64,000 nucleotides of DNA. It comes from UBA2966 sp965242505 (lineage in GTDB: Bacteria > Pseudomonadota > Alphaproteobacteria > UBA2966). Where the stretch lies: contig OZ251449.1 of assembly GCA_965242505.1 (NCBI GenBank), positions 2,604,001 to 2,668,000 of the forward strand, read 5' to 3'. Below the pieces are notes generated by a model. That model did no database searches and had not been told where the DNA came from. It worked only from the letters and a program-made list of their open reading frames with translations. Shown here one piece after another: positions 51,143 through 59,699 of this stretch; the stretch's first letter is position 1, and each line of letters begins with the position of its first letter. Both the position numbers and the translations under genes were made by a program.

Positions 51143-51883
51143 ATGACCGGGGACGTGCCGGATGGCTCGGTGATCGATCGCCTGTTCGCCGTCATCGAAG
51201 ATCGGAAAACCGCCGATCCGGAAGAGAGCTACACGGCCAGGCTGCGCGCGGGCGGGCGGGCCGGGATCGCCCGGAAGACCGGCGAAGAGGCGGTCGAGAC
51301 GATCGTCGCCGCGATGGCGGGAGACGCGGGGGAGGTGGCGAGGGAGAGCGCGGACCTGCTCTATCACCTGCTCGTGCTCTGGTCCGATGCGGGCGTTCGC
51401 CCGGCCGACGTCCGCGCGGAGCTCGCGAGGCGCGAGGGCGTGTCGGGCCTGGAGGAGAAGCGGCGCCGGAGCGGCGGCCGGGATCTGCGCGGTTCCAGTT
51501 CAAGGGGGAGGGATCGGATGGCCTACGACGACGAGAACGTTTTCGCCAAGGTGCTGCGCGGCGAGATCCCGTGCGACAAGGTGCACGAGGACGACCACGC
51601 GCTGGCGTTCAACGACATCGATCCCCAGAGGCCGGTGCATGTGCTGGTCATTCCCAAGGGCCGATACGTCGACGTCGGCGACTTCGCGGCGAACGCCTCG
51701 GACGCCGAGATCGCCGGACTGTTCCGGGCCGTCGGCAAGGTCGCCGAGAAGACCGGCGTCGCGAAGGATGGTTACCGCATCCTGTCCAACGTCGGGGCGC
51801 ACGGCCACCAGGAGGTGCCCCATCTCCACGTTCACGTGTTCGGCGGCGCCGACGCCGGCCCGATGATCAAGCGCCAAGACTGA
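51143..51883 (+). CDS. hisE: Phosphoribosyl-ATP pyrophosphatase fused in frame to a HIT protein
   Basis: One uninterrupted frame of 246 aa joins two proteins that are normally separate. Residues 1 to ~107 are HisE, which hydrolyses phosphoribosyl-ATP (TGEEAVETIVAAMAGD, ESADLLYHLLVLW). A linker of about 18 residues rich in Ser, Gly and Arg follows. The rest is a complete HIT protein (see 51518). No stop occurs where HisE normally ends, after GLEEKRRR. The fused protein may be made, or the linker may only be an open spacer with re-initiation at 51518. Start ATG chosen; a GTG lies three codons upstream. Confidence 0.82.
   Translation: MTGDVPDGSVIDRLFAVIEDRKTADPEESYTARLRAGGRAGIARKTGEEAVETIVAAMAGDAGEVARESADLLYHLLVLWSDAGVRPADVRAELARREGVSGLEEKRRRSGGRDLRGSSSRGRDRMAYDDENVFAKVLRGEIPCDKVHEDDHALAFNDIDPQRPVHVLVIPKGRYVDVGDFAANASDAEIAGLFRAVGKVAEKTGVAKDGYRILSNVGAHGHQEVPHLHVHVFGGADAGPMIKRQD
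51518..51883 (+). CDS. HIT family nucleotide-binding protein (internal start within the hisE frame)
   Basis: A 121-aa histidine-triad protein beginning MAYDDENVFAKVLRGEIPCD and ending with the triad in HLHVHVFGG. It hydrolyses or transfers nucleoside phosphoramidates and similar compounds. GGGGGAGGG stands 6 bases ahead of this ATG, a strong ribosome site in the middle of the longer frame, which supports separate translation. In related genomes hisE and this gene are neighbours with separate frames. Confidence 0.75.
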   Translation: MAYDDENVFAKVLRGEIPCDKVHEDDHALAFNDIDPQRPVHVLVIPKGRYVDVGDFAANASDAEIAGLFRAVGKVAEKTGVAKDGYRILSNVGAHGHQEVPHLHVHVFGGADAGPMIKRQD

Positions 51884-51906
51884 GGGTCGCGAGCAACGGA
51901 GGCCGC

Positions 51907-52842
51907 ATGGCGGACGTCGTCATCAGCGAGTTCCTCGACGAGGAAGCGGTCGACCGCCTGTCGGCCGACTTCGACGTCCACTACGACCCCGGTCTGGTCG
52001 ACCGCGTCGGGGAACTGCGCGAGCGGCTGCGGGATTGCCGGGGCCTCATCGTGCGGAACCGCACCCAGGTCCGCGCGGCGCTTCTGGACGCGGCCCCGAA
52101 CCTGGTCATCGTCGGCCGCCTCGGCGTGGGCCTCGACAACATCGACCTGGACGCCTGCGAACGCCGGGGCGTCAAGGTCCAGCCGGCGCGCGGGACGCTC
52201 GAGGAGTCCGTCGCGGAGTACGTCCTGGGCGCCATGCTGGTCATGCTTCGGCGGGCCATGTACGGCATCACCGAGGAGGTGCGCGCCGGCAACTGGCCGC
52301 GCACGAAGGTGACGGGCCGCGAGGCCAGGAGCCAGACGCTCGGCCTCGTCGGCTTCGGCGTCATCGGCCGCGAAGTCGCCAAGCGGGCGGCGGCGTTCGG
52401 CATGCGGATGCTGGCGTACGATCCGTTCATCGAGGACGACGATCCCCTGTGGGCGGAGCACGGAGTGATCCCGGCGACCCTCGACGGCGTCCTGGCCGAT
52501 GCCGACGTGGTCAGCCTGAGCGTGCCCCGCGCCGAAGGCACGCGCCACCTCATCGACGCCGAGGCGTTGAGGAAGATGAAACCCGATTCCATGCTCATCA
52601 ACACCGCCCGAGGCGGCGTGGTCGACGACGCGGCCCTGGCGGCGGCGCTCGGGAGCGGCGTCATCGGGGGCGCGTTCATCGATGTCTTCGAGGACGAACC
52701 GCTGCCGCCGGACAACGTGTTCGAGGGCGTCCCCAACGTGATCCTGACCCCCCATTGCGCCGGATTGACCCGGGAAGCGTTGTTGCGCTCGAGCCTGATG
52801 ATCGCCGAGTCCGTGCGCGACGCCCTGGGTCCGGGAGGCTAG
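51907..52842 (+). CDS. 2-hydroxyacid dehydrogenase (SlcC/PGDH-like)
   Basis: A 311-aa D-isomer-type hydroxyacid dehydrogenase: catalytic-domain start VVISEFLDEEAVDRL, RLGVGLDNIDLDAC, NAD-binding GFGVIGREVAKRA, DVVSLSVPR, NTARGGVVDDAAL (Arg), the Glu in FEDEPLPP and the His in LTPHCAGL. It resembles (S)-sulfolactate dehydrogenase SlcC at its N-terminus, but phosphoglycerate or related acids are possible. GGAGG precedes the ATG. The next gene is a second, unrelated hydroxyacid dehydrogenase. Confidence 0.85.
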   Translation: MADVVISEFLDEEAVDRLSADFDVHYDPGLVDRVGELRERLRDCRGLIVRNRTQVRAALLDAAPNLVIVGRLGVGLDNIDLDACERRGVKVQPARGTLEESVAEYVLGAMLVMLRRAMYGITEEVRAGNWPRTKVTGREARSQTLGLVGFGVIGREVAKRAAAFGMRMLAYDPFIEDDDPLWAEHGVIPATLDGVLADADVVSLSVPRAEGTRHLIDAEALRKMKPDSMLINTARGGVVDDAALAAALGSGVIGGAFIDVFEDEPLPPDNVFEGVPNVILTPHCAGLTREALLRSSLMIAESVRDALGPGG

Positions 52843-52846
52843 GCGT

Positions 52847-53917
52847 TTGCCCGAGATCCCGGACGACGCGACGGCCGGTCCGCGGCGTGTTCCGCGCTCG
52901 GCGCTGACCTCGTGGCTGGCCCGGGTGTTCGCCGCCTGCGGCATGTCCGACGGCGACTCGCGACTGGCCGCCGAGGTCATGGCCCGTTGCAACGCCCGCG
53001 GCTACGAAACGCATGGCGTGACCCGTGTCATGACCTACGTTCAGAAGTTCGAGGCCGGCGAGATCAATCCCACGCCCGGCATCGCCTTCGAGCGCCGTGA
53101 CAACATCCTGATCGTCGACGGAAACGACGGACTTGGCCAAGTCGTGGGCCCCAGGGCGATGGACCGCGCCATCGACCTGGCGCGCGAGACCGCCTTCGTG
53201 CCGTGCTTCATCCGCGACGGCGGGCACCTCGGCGCCGTCGGGATCTTCCCGCTGCGCGCGGCGGAGGCGGGCATGGTGTCGGTCCTGATGCAGGCGACGT
53301 CGCCGATCATGTCGCTGCCTGGCTCGAAAGAGAGGGCGATCGGCAACAACCCGCTGTCCTTCGCCGCGCCGCTGCCGGGACGCGACCCTCTGGTGTTCGA
53401 CATGGCGACGTGCGTCACGTCCCGCGGCCGCGTCCTGATGGCGCACCGCGCCGGCCGCGACATCCCCGAGGGGTGGGCCATCGGCCCCGACGGCGAGCCG
53501 ACCACGGACGCGGAGCAGGCCCTGCTCGGCGCCATGCTGCCGGTCGGTGGACCGAAGGGTATCGGACTCGCCATGATGGTGGAGTGCCTGGCCGCCAGCC
53601 TCTCGGGGACCTTCGCGCCGGTCATGCGCGGCGCCGCCGGCGCGATGGGCAGCGCCGCCATGCATGTCGGCGCCTTCTTTTTCGTCGCCAATCCGGAGCG
53701 CATCGTCGGTCGCGAGACTTTCGAGCGCCACGTCGAAGGCTGGGTTTCCCGATATCTGACGGCGACGGGCGCGGACGGGCGCTTCCCCGGCCAGCGGGCG
53801 GCCGACACCGAACGGGAGAGAACGGCGAATGGCATTCCCATCCCGCCGGAGGTCGTCGCCGAGCTGCGCGAGGCGGGCGAGAAAGTCGGCGAACCGTTCG
53901 ACGCGCCGTTGTCGTAG
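52847..53917 (+). CDS. Ldh-family (malate/sulfolactate type) oxidoreductase
   Basis: A 356-aa NAD(P)-dependent dehydrogenase of the type-2 malate/lactate/sulfolactate family, which has its own fold unlike classic LDH. Marks: ARGYETHGVTR-like NARGYETHGVTR, DGNDGLGQVVGPRAMDRAI, RDGGHLGAVGIF and PVGGPKGIGLAMMVECL. ComC, a (R)-sulfolactate dehydrogenase, belongs here. TTG start behind GGGAGG, four bases after the previous gene. The two could interconvert the enantiomers of one hydroxyacid. Confidence 0.86.
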   Translation: MPEIPDDATAGPRRVPRSALTSWLARVFAACGMSDGDSRLAAEVMARCNARGYETHGVTRVMTYVQKFEAGEINPTPGIAFERRDNILIVDGNDGLGQVVGPRAMDRAIDLARETAFVPCFIRDGGHLGAVGIFPLRAAEAGMVSVLMQATSPIMSLPGSKERAIGNNPLSFAAPLPGRDPLVFDMATCVTSRGRVLMAHRAGRDIPEGWAIGPDGEPTTDAEQALLGAMLPVGGPKGIGLAMMVECLAASLSGTFAPVMRGAAGAMGSAAMHVGAFFFVANPERIVGRETFERHVEGWVSRYLTATGADGRFPGQRAADTERERTANGIPIPPEVVAELREAGEKVGEPFDAPLS

Positions 53918-53928
53918 AGGGAGGGCGC

Positions 53929-54909
53929 ATGAGTCACTGGATGCGGATCCACGAGACCGGCGGGCCGGATGTCCTGACCTGGGAGGAACGGGATGTGGCC
54001 GCTCCCGGCCCGGGCGAGGCCCGCATCCGCCACGCCGCCGTGGGGCTCAACTTCACGGACGCGCATCGGCGGCGGGGCGACCACCACTTCCCGACGCCGG
54101 TTCCCTGCGGCCTCGGTCTCGAGGCGGCGGGAGTCGTGGAAGAGGTCGGCGACGAAGTCACCGAGGTGAAGATCGGCGACCGGGTCGCCTATGCCGCCAT
54201 GCCTCTGGAGGCCTATTCCGACGAGCGTATCCTCGCGGCGGAGCGGCTCGTGCCCCTGCCCGACTCCATCGACGAAAAGGTCGCCGCGGCGTCGATGGTC
54301 AAGGGTCTCACCGCGCGGTTCCTGATCCGCCAGACCTTTCGCGTGGAGCCGGGTCAGGTCGTGGTGTTCCATGCCGCGGCAGGCGGCGTGGGACTCATCG
54401 CCTGTCAGTGGCTCAGGCATCTGGGCGCGACGGTCATCGGAACCGTGGGCAGCGAGGCCAAGGCCGAGATCGCGCGGGCGCACGGCGCGGACCACGTCCT
54501 CGTTCACGGCAGGGATTCCGTGGCGGATCTGGCCCGGGACCTGACCGGCGGCCGCGGCGCGCCCGTGGTTTACGATTCCATCGGCCAAGCCACCTTCGAC
54601 GACTCCGTCCGCGCGCTGGCGCCGCGCGGGATGCTGGTCAGCTTCGGCAACGTGTCCGGTCCTATCGAGCCGGTGCGGCTCGGCGAGGTCTTCGCGCCCG
54701 GGTCGCTGTTTTTCACCTGGGCGCGTCTGCACCAGTACATCGAGACGCGCGGAGCGCTGCTCGACGCCGCGCGGGACCTGTTCGACGTCATCGAGGGCGG
54801 GGCGGTCGAGATCGAGATCGGCCGGACCTATCCGCTGCGGGAAGCGTCCCGCGCCCACGCCGATCTGGAAGCGCGCCGGACTACCGGTTCGAACGTCCTG
54901 ATTCCATGA
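53929..54909 (+). CDS. NADPH:quinone reductase-like zinc-free alcohol dehydrogenase family protein
   Basis: A 326-aa medium-chain reductase of the quinone oxidoreductase (QOR) group: GLNFTDAHRRRG, GLGLEAAGVVEEVGDEV, the NADPH loop HAAAGGVGLIACQWLRHLGA, and VYDSIGQATFDDSVRAL. No zinc-binding cysteines. It would reduce quinones or unsaturated carbonyls. GAGGGAGGG precedes the ATG, 11 bases after the Ldh-type gene. Confidence 0.9.
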   Translation: MSHWMRIHETGGPDVLTWEERDVAAPGPGEARIRHAAVGLNFTDAHRRRGDHHFPTPVPCGLGLEAAGVVEEVGDEVTEVKIGDRVAYAAMPLEAYSDERILAAERLVPLPDSIDEKVAAASMVKGLTARFLIRQTFRVEPGQVVVFHAAAGGVGLIACQWLRHLGATVIGTVGSEAKAEIARAHGADHVLVHGRDSVADLARDLTGGRGAPVVYDSIGQATFDDSVRALAPRGMLVSFGNVSGPIEPVRLGEVFAPGSLFFTWARLHQYIETRGALLDAARDLFDVIEGGAVEIEIGRTYPLREASRAHADLEARRTTGSNVLIP

Positions 54910-54939
54910 CGCTGGCCGGAACGCGGCGGCCGATCGGGA

Positions 54940-55767
54940 ATGCCCGAACTTCCCGAAGTTGAAACCGTTTGCCGGGGCCTCCGCGCCAGGCTCGTGGGCA
55001 GGCGGATCGACCGCGTGGAGGTTCGCCGTCCCGACCTGCGGATCCCGTTCCCGAGCGACTTCGCGTCCAGATTGACGGGAAGGCGTGTCCGTTCCATCGA
55101 CCGCCGGGCCAAATATATCCTGATATGCTTGGATGAAGGGTCGGTCGTGATCTGCCACCTGGGGATGTCCGGTCGTCTGTTGGTGGTCGGGGAGCCGCCG
55201 AACCCGGGCGCGCACGATCACGTGCTGATCGGAATGGACGACGGAACTCGCGTCGTGATGCACGATTCGCGCCGGTTCGGTCTGATGACGTTGGCATGGG
55301 AGTCGGAATTGGAGGCGCATCCCCTTCTCGCGGAACTGGGTCCGGAGCCTCTGTCCCCGAGCTTCGACGGCGCCTATATGGGCCGCGCCCTGAAAGGGCG
55401 TCGCGCGCCGATCAAGGGAGCGCTCCTCGATCAGCGCGTGGTGGCGGGCGTAGGCAACATCTACGCCTGCGAGGCGCTGTATCGCGCGCGGATCTCTCCG
55501 CGTCGACCGGCGGCCACGGTTCCGGGACGCCGCGCCGAACGCCTGGCGGCGGCGGTGAAGTCCGTTCTCGAGGAGGCGATCTCCGCCGGGGGCTCCAGCC
55601 TGCGCGACTACGTGCGGACATCGGGCGAGCTCGGGTACTTCCAGCATCGGTGGGCGGTCTACGGCCGCGAGGGCGAGCCCTGTCCGGATTGCGACTGCGG
55701 ATCGGGGGTCAAGCGGCTCGCGCAGTCGGGCCGCTCGACGTTCTACTGTCCGGCGCGGCAGCGTTAG
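54940..55767 (+). CDS. mutM: Formamidopyrimidine-DNA glycosylase with an altered zinc finger
   Basis: A 275-aa DNA repair enzyme that removes oxidised purines such as 8-oxoguanine. The catalytic N-terminus PELPEVETV, the H2TH region (VAGVGNIYACEALYRARISP) and the Lys/Arg sites are intact. The C-terminal zinc finger is odd: cysteines at 248, 251, 253 and 270, but the last ligand of the FYCxxC pair is arginine (CPARQR, residue 273). The extra cysteine at 251 might replace it. Starts 30 bases after the quinone reductase gene. Confidence 0.94.
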   Translation: MPELPEVETVCRGLRARLVGRRIDRVEVRRPDLRIPFPSDFASRLTGRRVRSIDRRAKYILICLDEGSVVICHLGMSGRLLVVGEPPNPGAHDHVLIGMDDGTRVVMHDSRRFGLMTLAWESELEAHPLLAELGPEPLSPSFDGAYMGRALKGRRAPIKGALLDQRVVAGVGNIYACEALYRARISPRRPAATVPGRRAERLAAAVKSVLEEAISAGGSSLRDYVRTSGELGYFQHRWAVYGREGEPCPDCDCGSGVKRLAQSGRSTFYCPARQR

Positions 55768-55775
55768 GCGGGAAC

Positions 55776-56192
55776 ATGCGCGTCCGGGCGAAGAAGATCG
55801 TCGAACGGTCCTTGGGAGGCCGGCTGGTCGGCTTGGCCATGGGCCTGCTCGTCGCCGGCGAGGCCGCGGGTCAGTCCGTCGCCCCGGCGGTCTTCTTCTC
55901 GACCTTGGAGGACCTGCCCCTCATGTCCGGACTGGTCGAGATCGTGGGCGAGGGAATGGTGTTCGACAAGCCGGAGGGACGCGTCGTCGAGGCCGCGGCC
56001 GCGGGCGCCGCGCCCCGTGAAGCGGTCGTCGCGTACTACGAGGCGGTCCTGCCCGAACTCGGATGGAAACGGCGGGGGAATGCCGAGTTCGCGCGGTCGG
56101 GAGAGATACTGCGCTACCATATCAAGACCGTCGGCGGAACGACGGAGATCAGGTTCACCATCGTGCCGAACGAACAGACCGGACGTGACTGA
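55776..56192 (+). CDS. Exported small protein between mutM and ech
   Basis: A 138-aa protein with a basic start and hydrophobic signal (LVGLAMGLLVAGEAAG, cleavage likely after about residue 32). The mature part (DLPLMSGLVEIVGEGMVFDK, VAYYEAVLPELGWKRRG, EIRFTIVPNE) looks like a small alpha/beta periplasmic or envelope domain. Similar unnamed proteins stand at this place in related genomes. Function unknown. It starts eight bases after mutM. Confidence 0.78.
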   Translation: MRVRAKKIVERSLGGRLVGLAMGLLVAGEAAGQSVAPAVFFSTLEDLPLMSGLVEIVGEGMVFDKPEGRVVEAAAAGAAPREAVVAYYEAVLPELGWKRRGNAEFARSGEILRYHIKTVGGTTEIRFTIVPNEQTGRD

Positions 56193-56208
56193 ACAGGAAG
56201 GCTGAACC

Positions 56209-56985
56209 ATGGCGTTCGAGAACGTTCTCGTCGAGACCCGCGAGTCCGTGGGCGTGATCACACTCAATCGGCCGGATGCCCTGAACGCGCTGAGCACGCC
56301 GCTGATGAAAGAGCTCTCTCGAGCCGTGGAGTCGATGGAAGACGATCCCGCAATCCACGTCATCGTCATCACCGGCAACGAGAAGGCGTTCGCGGCCGGG
56401 GCCGACATCAAGGAAATGCAGTCGAAGTCGTACATGGACGTCTACAAGGAGGACTTCGTCACCCGCGATTGGGAGCGGGTTTCCCGGTGCCGCAAACCGA
56501 CCATTGCGGCCGTCGCGGGGTTCGCCTTGGGCGGCGGCTGCGAGCTGGCGATGATGTGCGACGTCCTCATCGCCGCGGAGAACGCGAAGTTCGGACAACC
56601 GGAGATAAAACTCGGGATCCTGCCGGGTTCCGGAGGAACCCAGCGACTGCCGCGCGCCGTCGGCAAGGCCAAGGCGATGGATCTCGTGTTGACCGGACGC
56701 ATGATGGGCGCGGAGGAAGCCGAGCGCGTGGGCCTCGTCAGCCGGGTCGTCCCGACCGAAGCCCTGTTGGAAGAGGCATGGAAACTCGCCGGAGAGATCG
56801 CCGCGCATTCGTTGCCGAGCGTCATGATGGCGAAGGAGTCCGTGGGCCGCGCCTTCGAAACCACTCTGGCGGAGGGAATTCGCTTCGAGCGGCGGTTGTT
56901 CCATTCGGCGTTCGCCACCGACGATCAAAAGGAAGGGATGGCGGCCTTCGCCGAAAAGCGCAAGCCCGACTTCAGGCAGCGATAG
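56209..56985 (+). CDS. Enoyl-CoA hydratase
   Basis: A 258-aa crotonase-fold enzyme adding water to 2-enoyl-CoA in beta-oxidation. Oxyanion-hole segments AFAAGADIKEM and ALGGGCELAMMCD and the catalytic glutamates (CELAMM and PEIKLGILPGSGGTQRL) are all intact. It matches the short-chain hydratase class. It lies 16 bases after the small exported protein and upstream of rpsT. Confidence 0.92.
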   Translation: MAFENVLVETRESVGVITLNRPDALNALSTPLMKELSRAVESMEDDPAIHVIVITGNEKAFAAGADIKEMQSKSYMDVYKEDFVTRDWERVSRCRKPTIAAVAGFALGGGCELAMMCDVLIAAENAKFGQPEIKLGILPGSGGTQRLPRAVGKAKAMDLVLTGRMMGAEEAERVGLVSRVVPTEALLEEAWKLAGEIAAHSLPSVMMAKESVGRAFETTLAEGIRFERRLFHSAFATDDQKEGMAAFAEKRKPDFRQR

Positions 56986-57105
56986 CTCGAGCGGCGACGG
57001 GGATTCCCCCGGGAGGAACCCGCTCGGCGCCCGGAACGGTTGACCCCATCCCCACTCGGCGATATAAGCCGCGTTCCGGTCGGCGGAAGATCCCGAGGAG
57101 ACACG

Positions 57106-57372
57106 ATGGCGCATCACAAATCGGCCAGGAAGCGCATCCGCAGAAACGGTCGTCGCCGGACGATCAACATGGCTCGGCGCAGCCGCATCCGCACGCACGT
57201 GCGGAAGGTCGAGGAGGCCATTTCGGGGGGCGACCAGGAAGCCGCGCGGGCGGCCCTGCGGTCCGCGGAGCCGGAAATCATGCGCGGCGTCAAGGCCGGA
57301 ATCATCAGGAAGAACACGGGTTCCCGGAAGATCTCCCGGTTGTCGGCGCGCGTGAAGGCGATGGACGCCTGA
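57106..57372 (+). CDS. rpsT: 30S ribosomal protein S20
   Basis: An 88-aa very basic protein (MAHHKSARKRIRRNGRRRTI, ending KISRLSARVKAMDA), S20 of the small ribosomal subunit. GAGGAG six bases ahead of ATG. Its position before dnaA is usual in alphaproteobacteria. Confidence 0.97.
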   Translation: MAHHKSARKRIRRNGRRRTINMARRSRIRTHVRKVEEAISGGDQEAARAALRSAEPEIMRGVKAGIIRKNTGSRKISRLSARVKAMDA

Positions 57373-57811
57373 AGCACGGCGCCGGATCGTCTCTCCCGTC
57401 GCGCCCCCTCGTGGCACTCGCCGGGCTCCGCGACCGCCGGTTCGGGTTTTGGCGCCGGCCGCGGAAGCGTCTTCGCCGCATCGCGGAGAACATGCCCATA
57501 TGTGGTAGCCGAGGGCGAATCGAGACCGACGCGAGCGTATTTTTTGGATCGAGGCGGCGCGCCGCTATTGTCCTCCCGCTTCGATGGAATTACTCTGACG
57601 GCTGGATGGCGATGGCATTCGTCAAGTAGTAAGCGCAAGTCGTCTACAAGAATTTGTCCTTATATGCGTGGTAGATACTTTGTATTTACCGAAATGTGGT
57701 CGTGTTCCCGCCATGTATCGGAAGTATTCATCGAAACGAACAAGATAACCGACCCGGCATCGGCGTTCGGTGTCGAGGCTCGGGGCAGACGCGGGTTCCG
57801 CCAGCTGTCGG
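57373..57811. other. Spacer with an AT-rich patch upstream of the rhodanese-dnaA genes
   Basis: A 439-base spacer. The first ~130 bases are GC-rich and featureless. From about 57530 to 57770 composition drops to about half AT, unusual in this genome, with a T6 run at 57540-57545. I see no cluster of DnaA boxes, so I do not call an origin. It most likely carries the promoter for the rhodanese and dnaA genes. Confidence 0.5.
57654..57681 (+). promoter_or_regulatory. Candidate promoter upstream of rhodanese-dnaA
   Basis: TTGTCC and TACTTT separated by 16 bases, inside the AT-rich patch. It fits a sigma-70-like promoter. Pattern only. Confidence 0.3.
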
Positions 57812-58303
57812 ATGTTCGGGTTCTCGGTCGATGTTCCGAGGCGTCGGACCGATACGGCGGTCAGGGGGGAGGGGCAACTGGACGGAACATCCTTTGTCGG
57901 CGATGTCCCGGTCGAAACCGCTTGGGCCATTCTCCGGGACGAGTCGGACGCCACGCTGATCGACGTTCGGACGGACGCCGAGTGGTCGTTCGTGGGGACT
58001 CCCGACCTCACGAGGCTCGGGAAGCGTCCCTTGCTGGTTTCCTGGCAGCGTTTTCCCGACATGGCGTTCAATGCCGGGTTTGTCGAAACGCTGCGCAATG
58101 CGGGTCTCGCGCGCGACGCGGCGAACCTTTTCCTGTGTCGAAGCGGCGCCCGGTCGCGTGCGGCGGCGCTGACCATGGCCGCCGAGGGGTTCGCTCGCTG
58201 CTACAACGTGGCGGAGGGTTTCGAGGGCGACAAGGACGCGCGCCAACACCGGGGGACCACGGGCGGCTGGAAGGCCGCGGGCCTTCCCTGGACGCAAGGT
58301 TAG
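57812..58303 (+). CDS. Rhodanese-like domain protein
   Basis: A single rhodanese domain of about 163 aa (TLIDVRTDAEWSFVGTPDLT), with the active-site cysteine in LFLCRSGARSRAAALTMAAEG and AGFARCYNVAEGFEGD-type ending FARCYNVAEGFEGDKD. It transfers sulfane sulfur or carries out a related reaction. The start is uncertain: the ATG at 57812 has no ribosome site, while GGGGGAGG at ~57867 precedes CTG, and the conserved domain only begins after that. It ends four bases before dnaA and is probably cotranscribed with it. Confidence 0.82.
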   Translation: MFGFSVDVPRRRTDTAVRGEGQLDGTSFVGDVPVETAWAILRDESDATLIDVRTDAEWSFVGTPDLTRLGKRPLLVSWQRFPDMAFNAGFVETLRNAGLARDAANLFLCRSGARSRAAALTMAAEGFARCYNVAEGFEGDKDARQHRGTTGGWKAAGLPWTQG

Positions 58304-58307
58304 GTAG

Positions 58308-59699
58308 ATGAACGACCCGTCCGAAACGGCCCATGACGCCGAGAGTCAGTGGAGGCGTGTGCGCGCGCGACTCAGATCGGAAGTCGGCGAGGCGGCATTC
58401 AATAGTTGGCTCAAGCCGCTGTCGCTGATGCGGATGGGGGACGGCGAGGTCGAGCTGGCCGTGCCGACCCGGTTCATGCGTGATTGGGTCGTGTCTCATT
58501 ACGCCGACCGGCTGCGTTCGTTATGGAGCGACGAGAGTCCGTCGGTGCGCGCCGTCAACGTGCGGATCAATCCGCCGGCCAGACCGGCGGCGCGGCCCAT
58601 GGACGAGTCCGAGGAGACCGACGAGTCGGACGACCGGACGGACGGCGGGCGGTCCCGGGAGCGGGAGTTCGATATCGGCGCGCCGCTCGACCCGCGTTTC
58701 ACCTTCGAGAATTTCGTCGTGGGCAAGCCGAACGAGCTGGCGTTCGCCGCGGCGCAAAGAGTCGGCAACGCCGCGACGGCACCCTTCAATCCGCTGTTTC
58801 TGTACGGCGGCGTCGGACTCGGCAAGACGCACCTGATGCACGCCATCGCATCGCACATCCGCGGCGAGTTCCCGGATCGGGAGGTCGTCTACCTCTCGGC
58901 CGAGAAGTTCATGTACCAGTTCATCCGCGCGCTGCGTTTCAAGAACGTCATGACGTTCAAGGAGCAGTTCCGCTCCGTCGATGTCCTGATGATCGACGAC
59001 GTCCAGTTCATCGCCGGAAAGGACGCCACGCAGGAGGAGTTCTTTCACACCTTCAACGCCCTCGTCGACCGGAACCGCCAGATCGTGATCTCCGGGGACC
59101 GGTCGCCGTCGGACCTCGACGGTATCGAGGAGCGCATGAAGTCCCGGTTGGGCTGGGGACTGGTGGCCGACATTCATGCGACGGACTACGAGCTGCGACT
59201 CGGCATACTTCAGAGCAAGGCGGAACAGGCCGGCGCCGGGAACGTGCCGACCAGGATTCTCGAGTTCCTGGCCCACCGCATCACGTCCAACGTGCGGGAA
59301 CTGGAGGGAGCGCTCAACCGGGTGCTGGCTTATTCCAATCTGGTGGGGCGTCCCGTCACGATCGAAACGACGCAGGACGTGTTGCGCGACCTCCTGCGCG
59401 CCAACGACCGCCGGGTGACCATCGACGATATTCAGAAGCGCGTGGCGGAGCACTTCAACATCCGCCTTGCCGACATGCACTCGGCGCGACGCGCCCGCGC
59501 CGTCGCGCGTCCCCGTCAGGTCGCCATGTACCTGGCGAAGCAGTTGACTTCACGGTCCCTCCCCGAGATCGGTCGGAAGTTCGGCGGGCGCGACCACACG
59601 ACGGTCATGCACGCGGTTCGCAGGATCGACGAGTTGATGCAGAACGACAGCGCGCTGTCCGAGGATGTCGAGCTGCTCCGCCGCATGCTCGAGGTGTAG
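58308..59699 (+). CDS. dnaA: Chromosomal replication initiator DnaA
   Basis: A 463-aa initiator that opens the replication origin. N-terminal helicase-contact domain (SQWRRVRARLRSEVGEAAFN), a charged linker, AAA+ core with Walker A GGVGLGKTHL, Walker B LMIDDVQF, sensor region, and the C-terminal DNA-binding domain with GGRDHTTVMHAVRRI. Complete and of normal length. It follows the rhodanese gene by four bases. Confidence 0.98.
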   Translation: MNDPSETAHDAESQWRRVRARLRSEVGEAAFNSWLKPLSLMRMGDGEVELAVPTRFMRDWVVSHYADRLRSLWSDESPSVRAVNVRINPPARPAARPMDESEETDESDDRTDGGRSREREFDIGAPLDPRFTFENFVVGKPNELAFAAAQRVGNAATAPFNPLFLYGGVGLGKTHLMHAIASHIRGEFPDREVVYLSAEKFMYQFIRALRFKNVMTFKEQFRSVDVLMIDDVQFIAGKDATQEEFFHTFNALVDRNRQIVISGDRSPSDLDGIEERMKSRLGWGLVADIHATDYELRLGILQSKAEQAGAGNVPTRILEFLAHRITSNVRELEGALNRVLAYSNLVGRPVTIETTQDVLRDLLRANDRRVTIDDIQKRVAEHFNIRLADMHSARRARAVARPRQVAMYLAKQLTSRSLPEIGRKFGGRDHTTVMHAVRRIDELMQNDSALSEDVELLRRMLEV

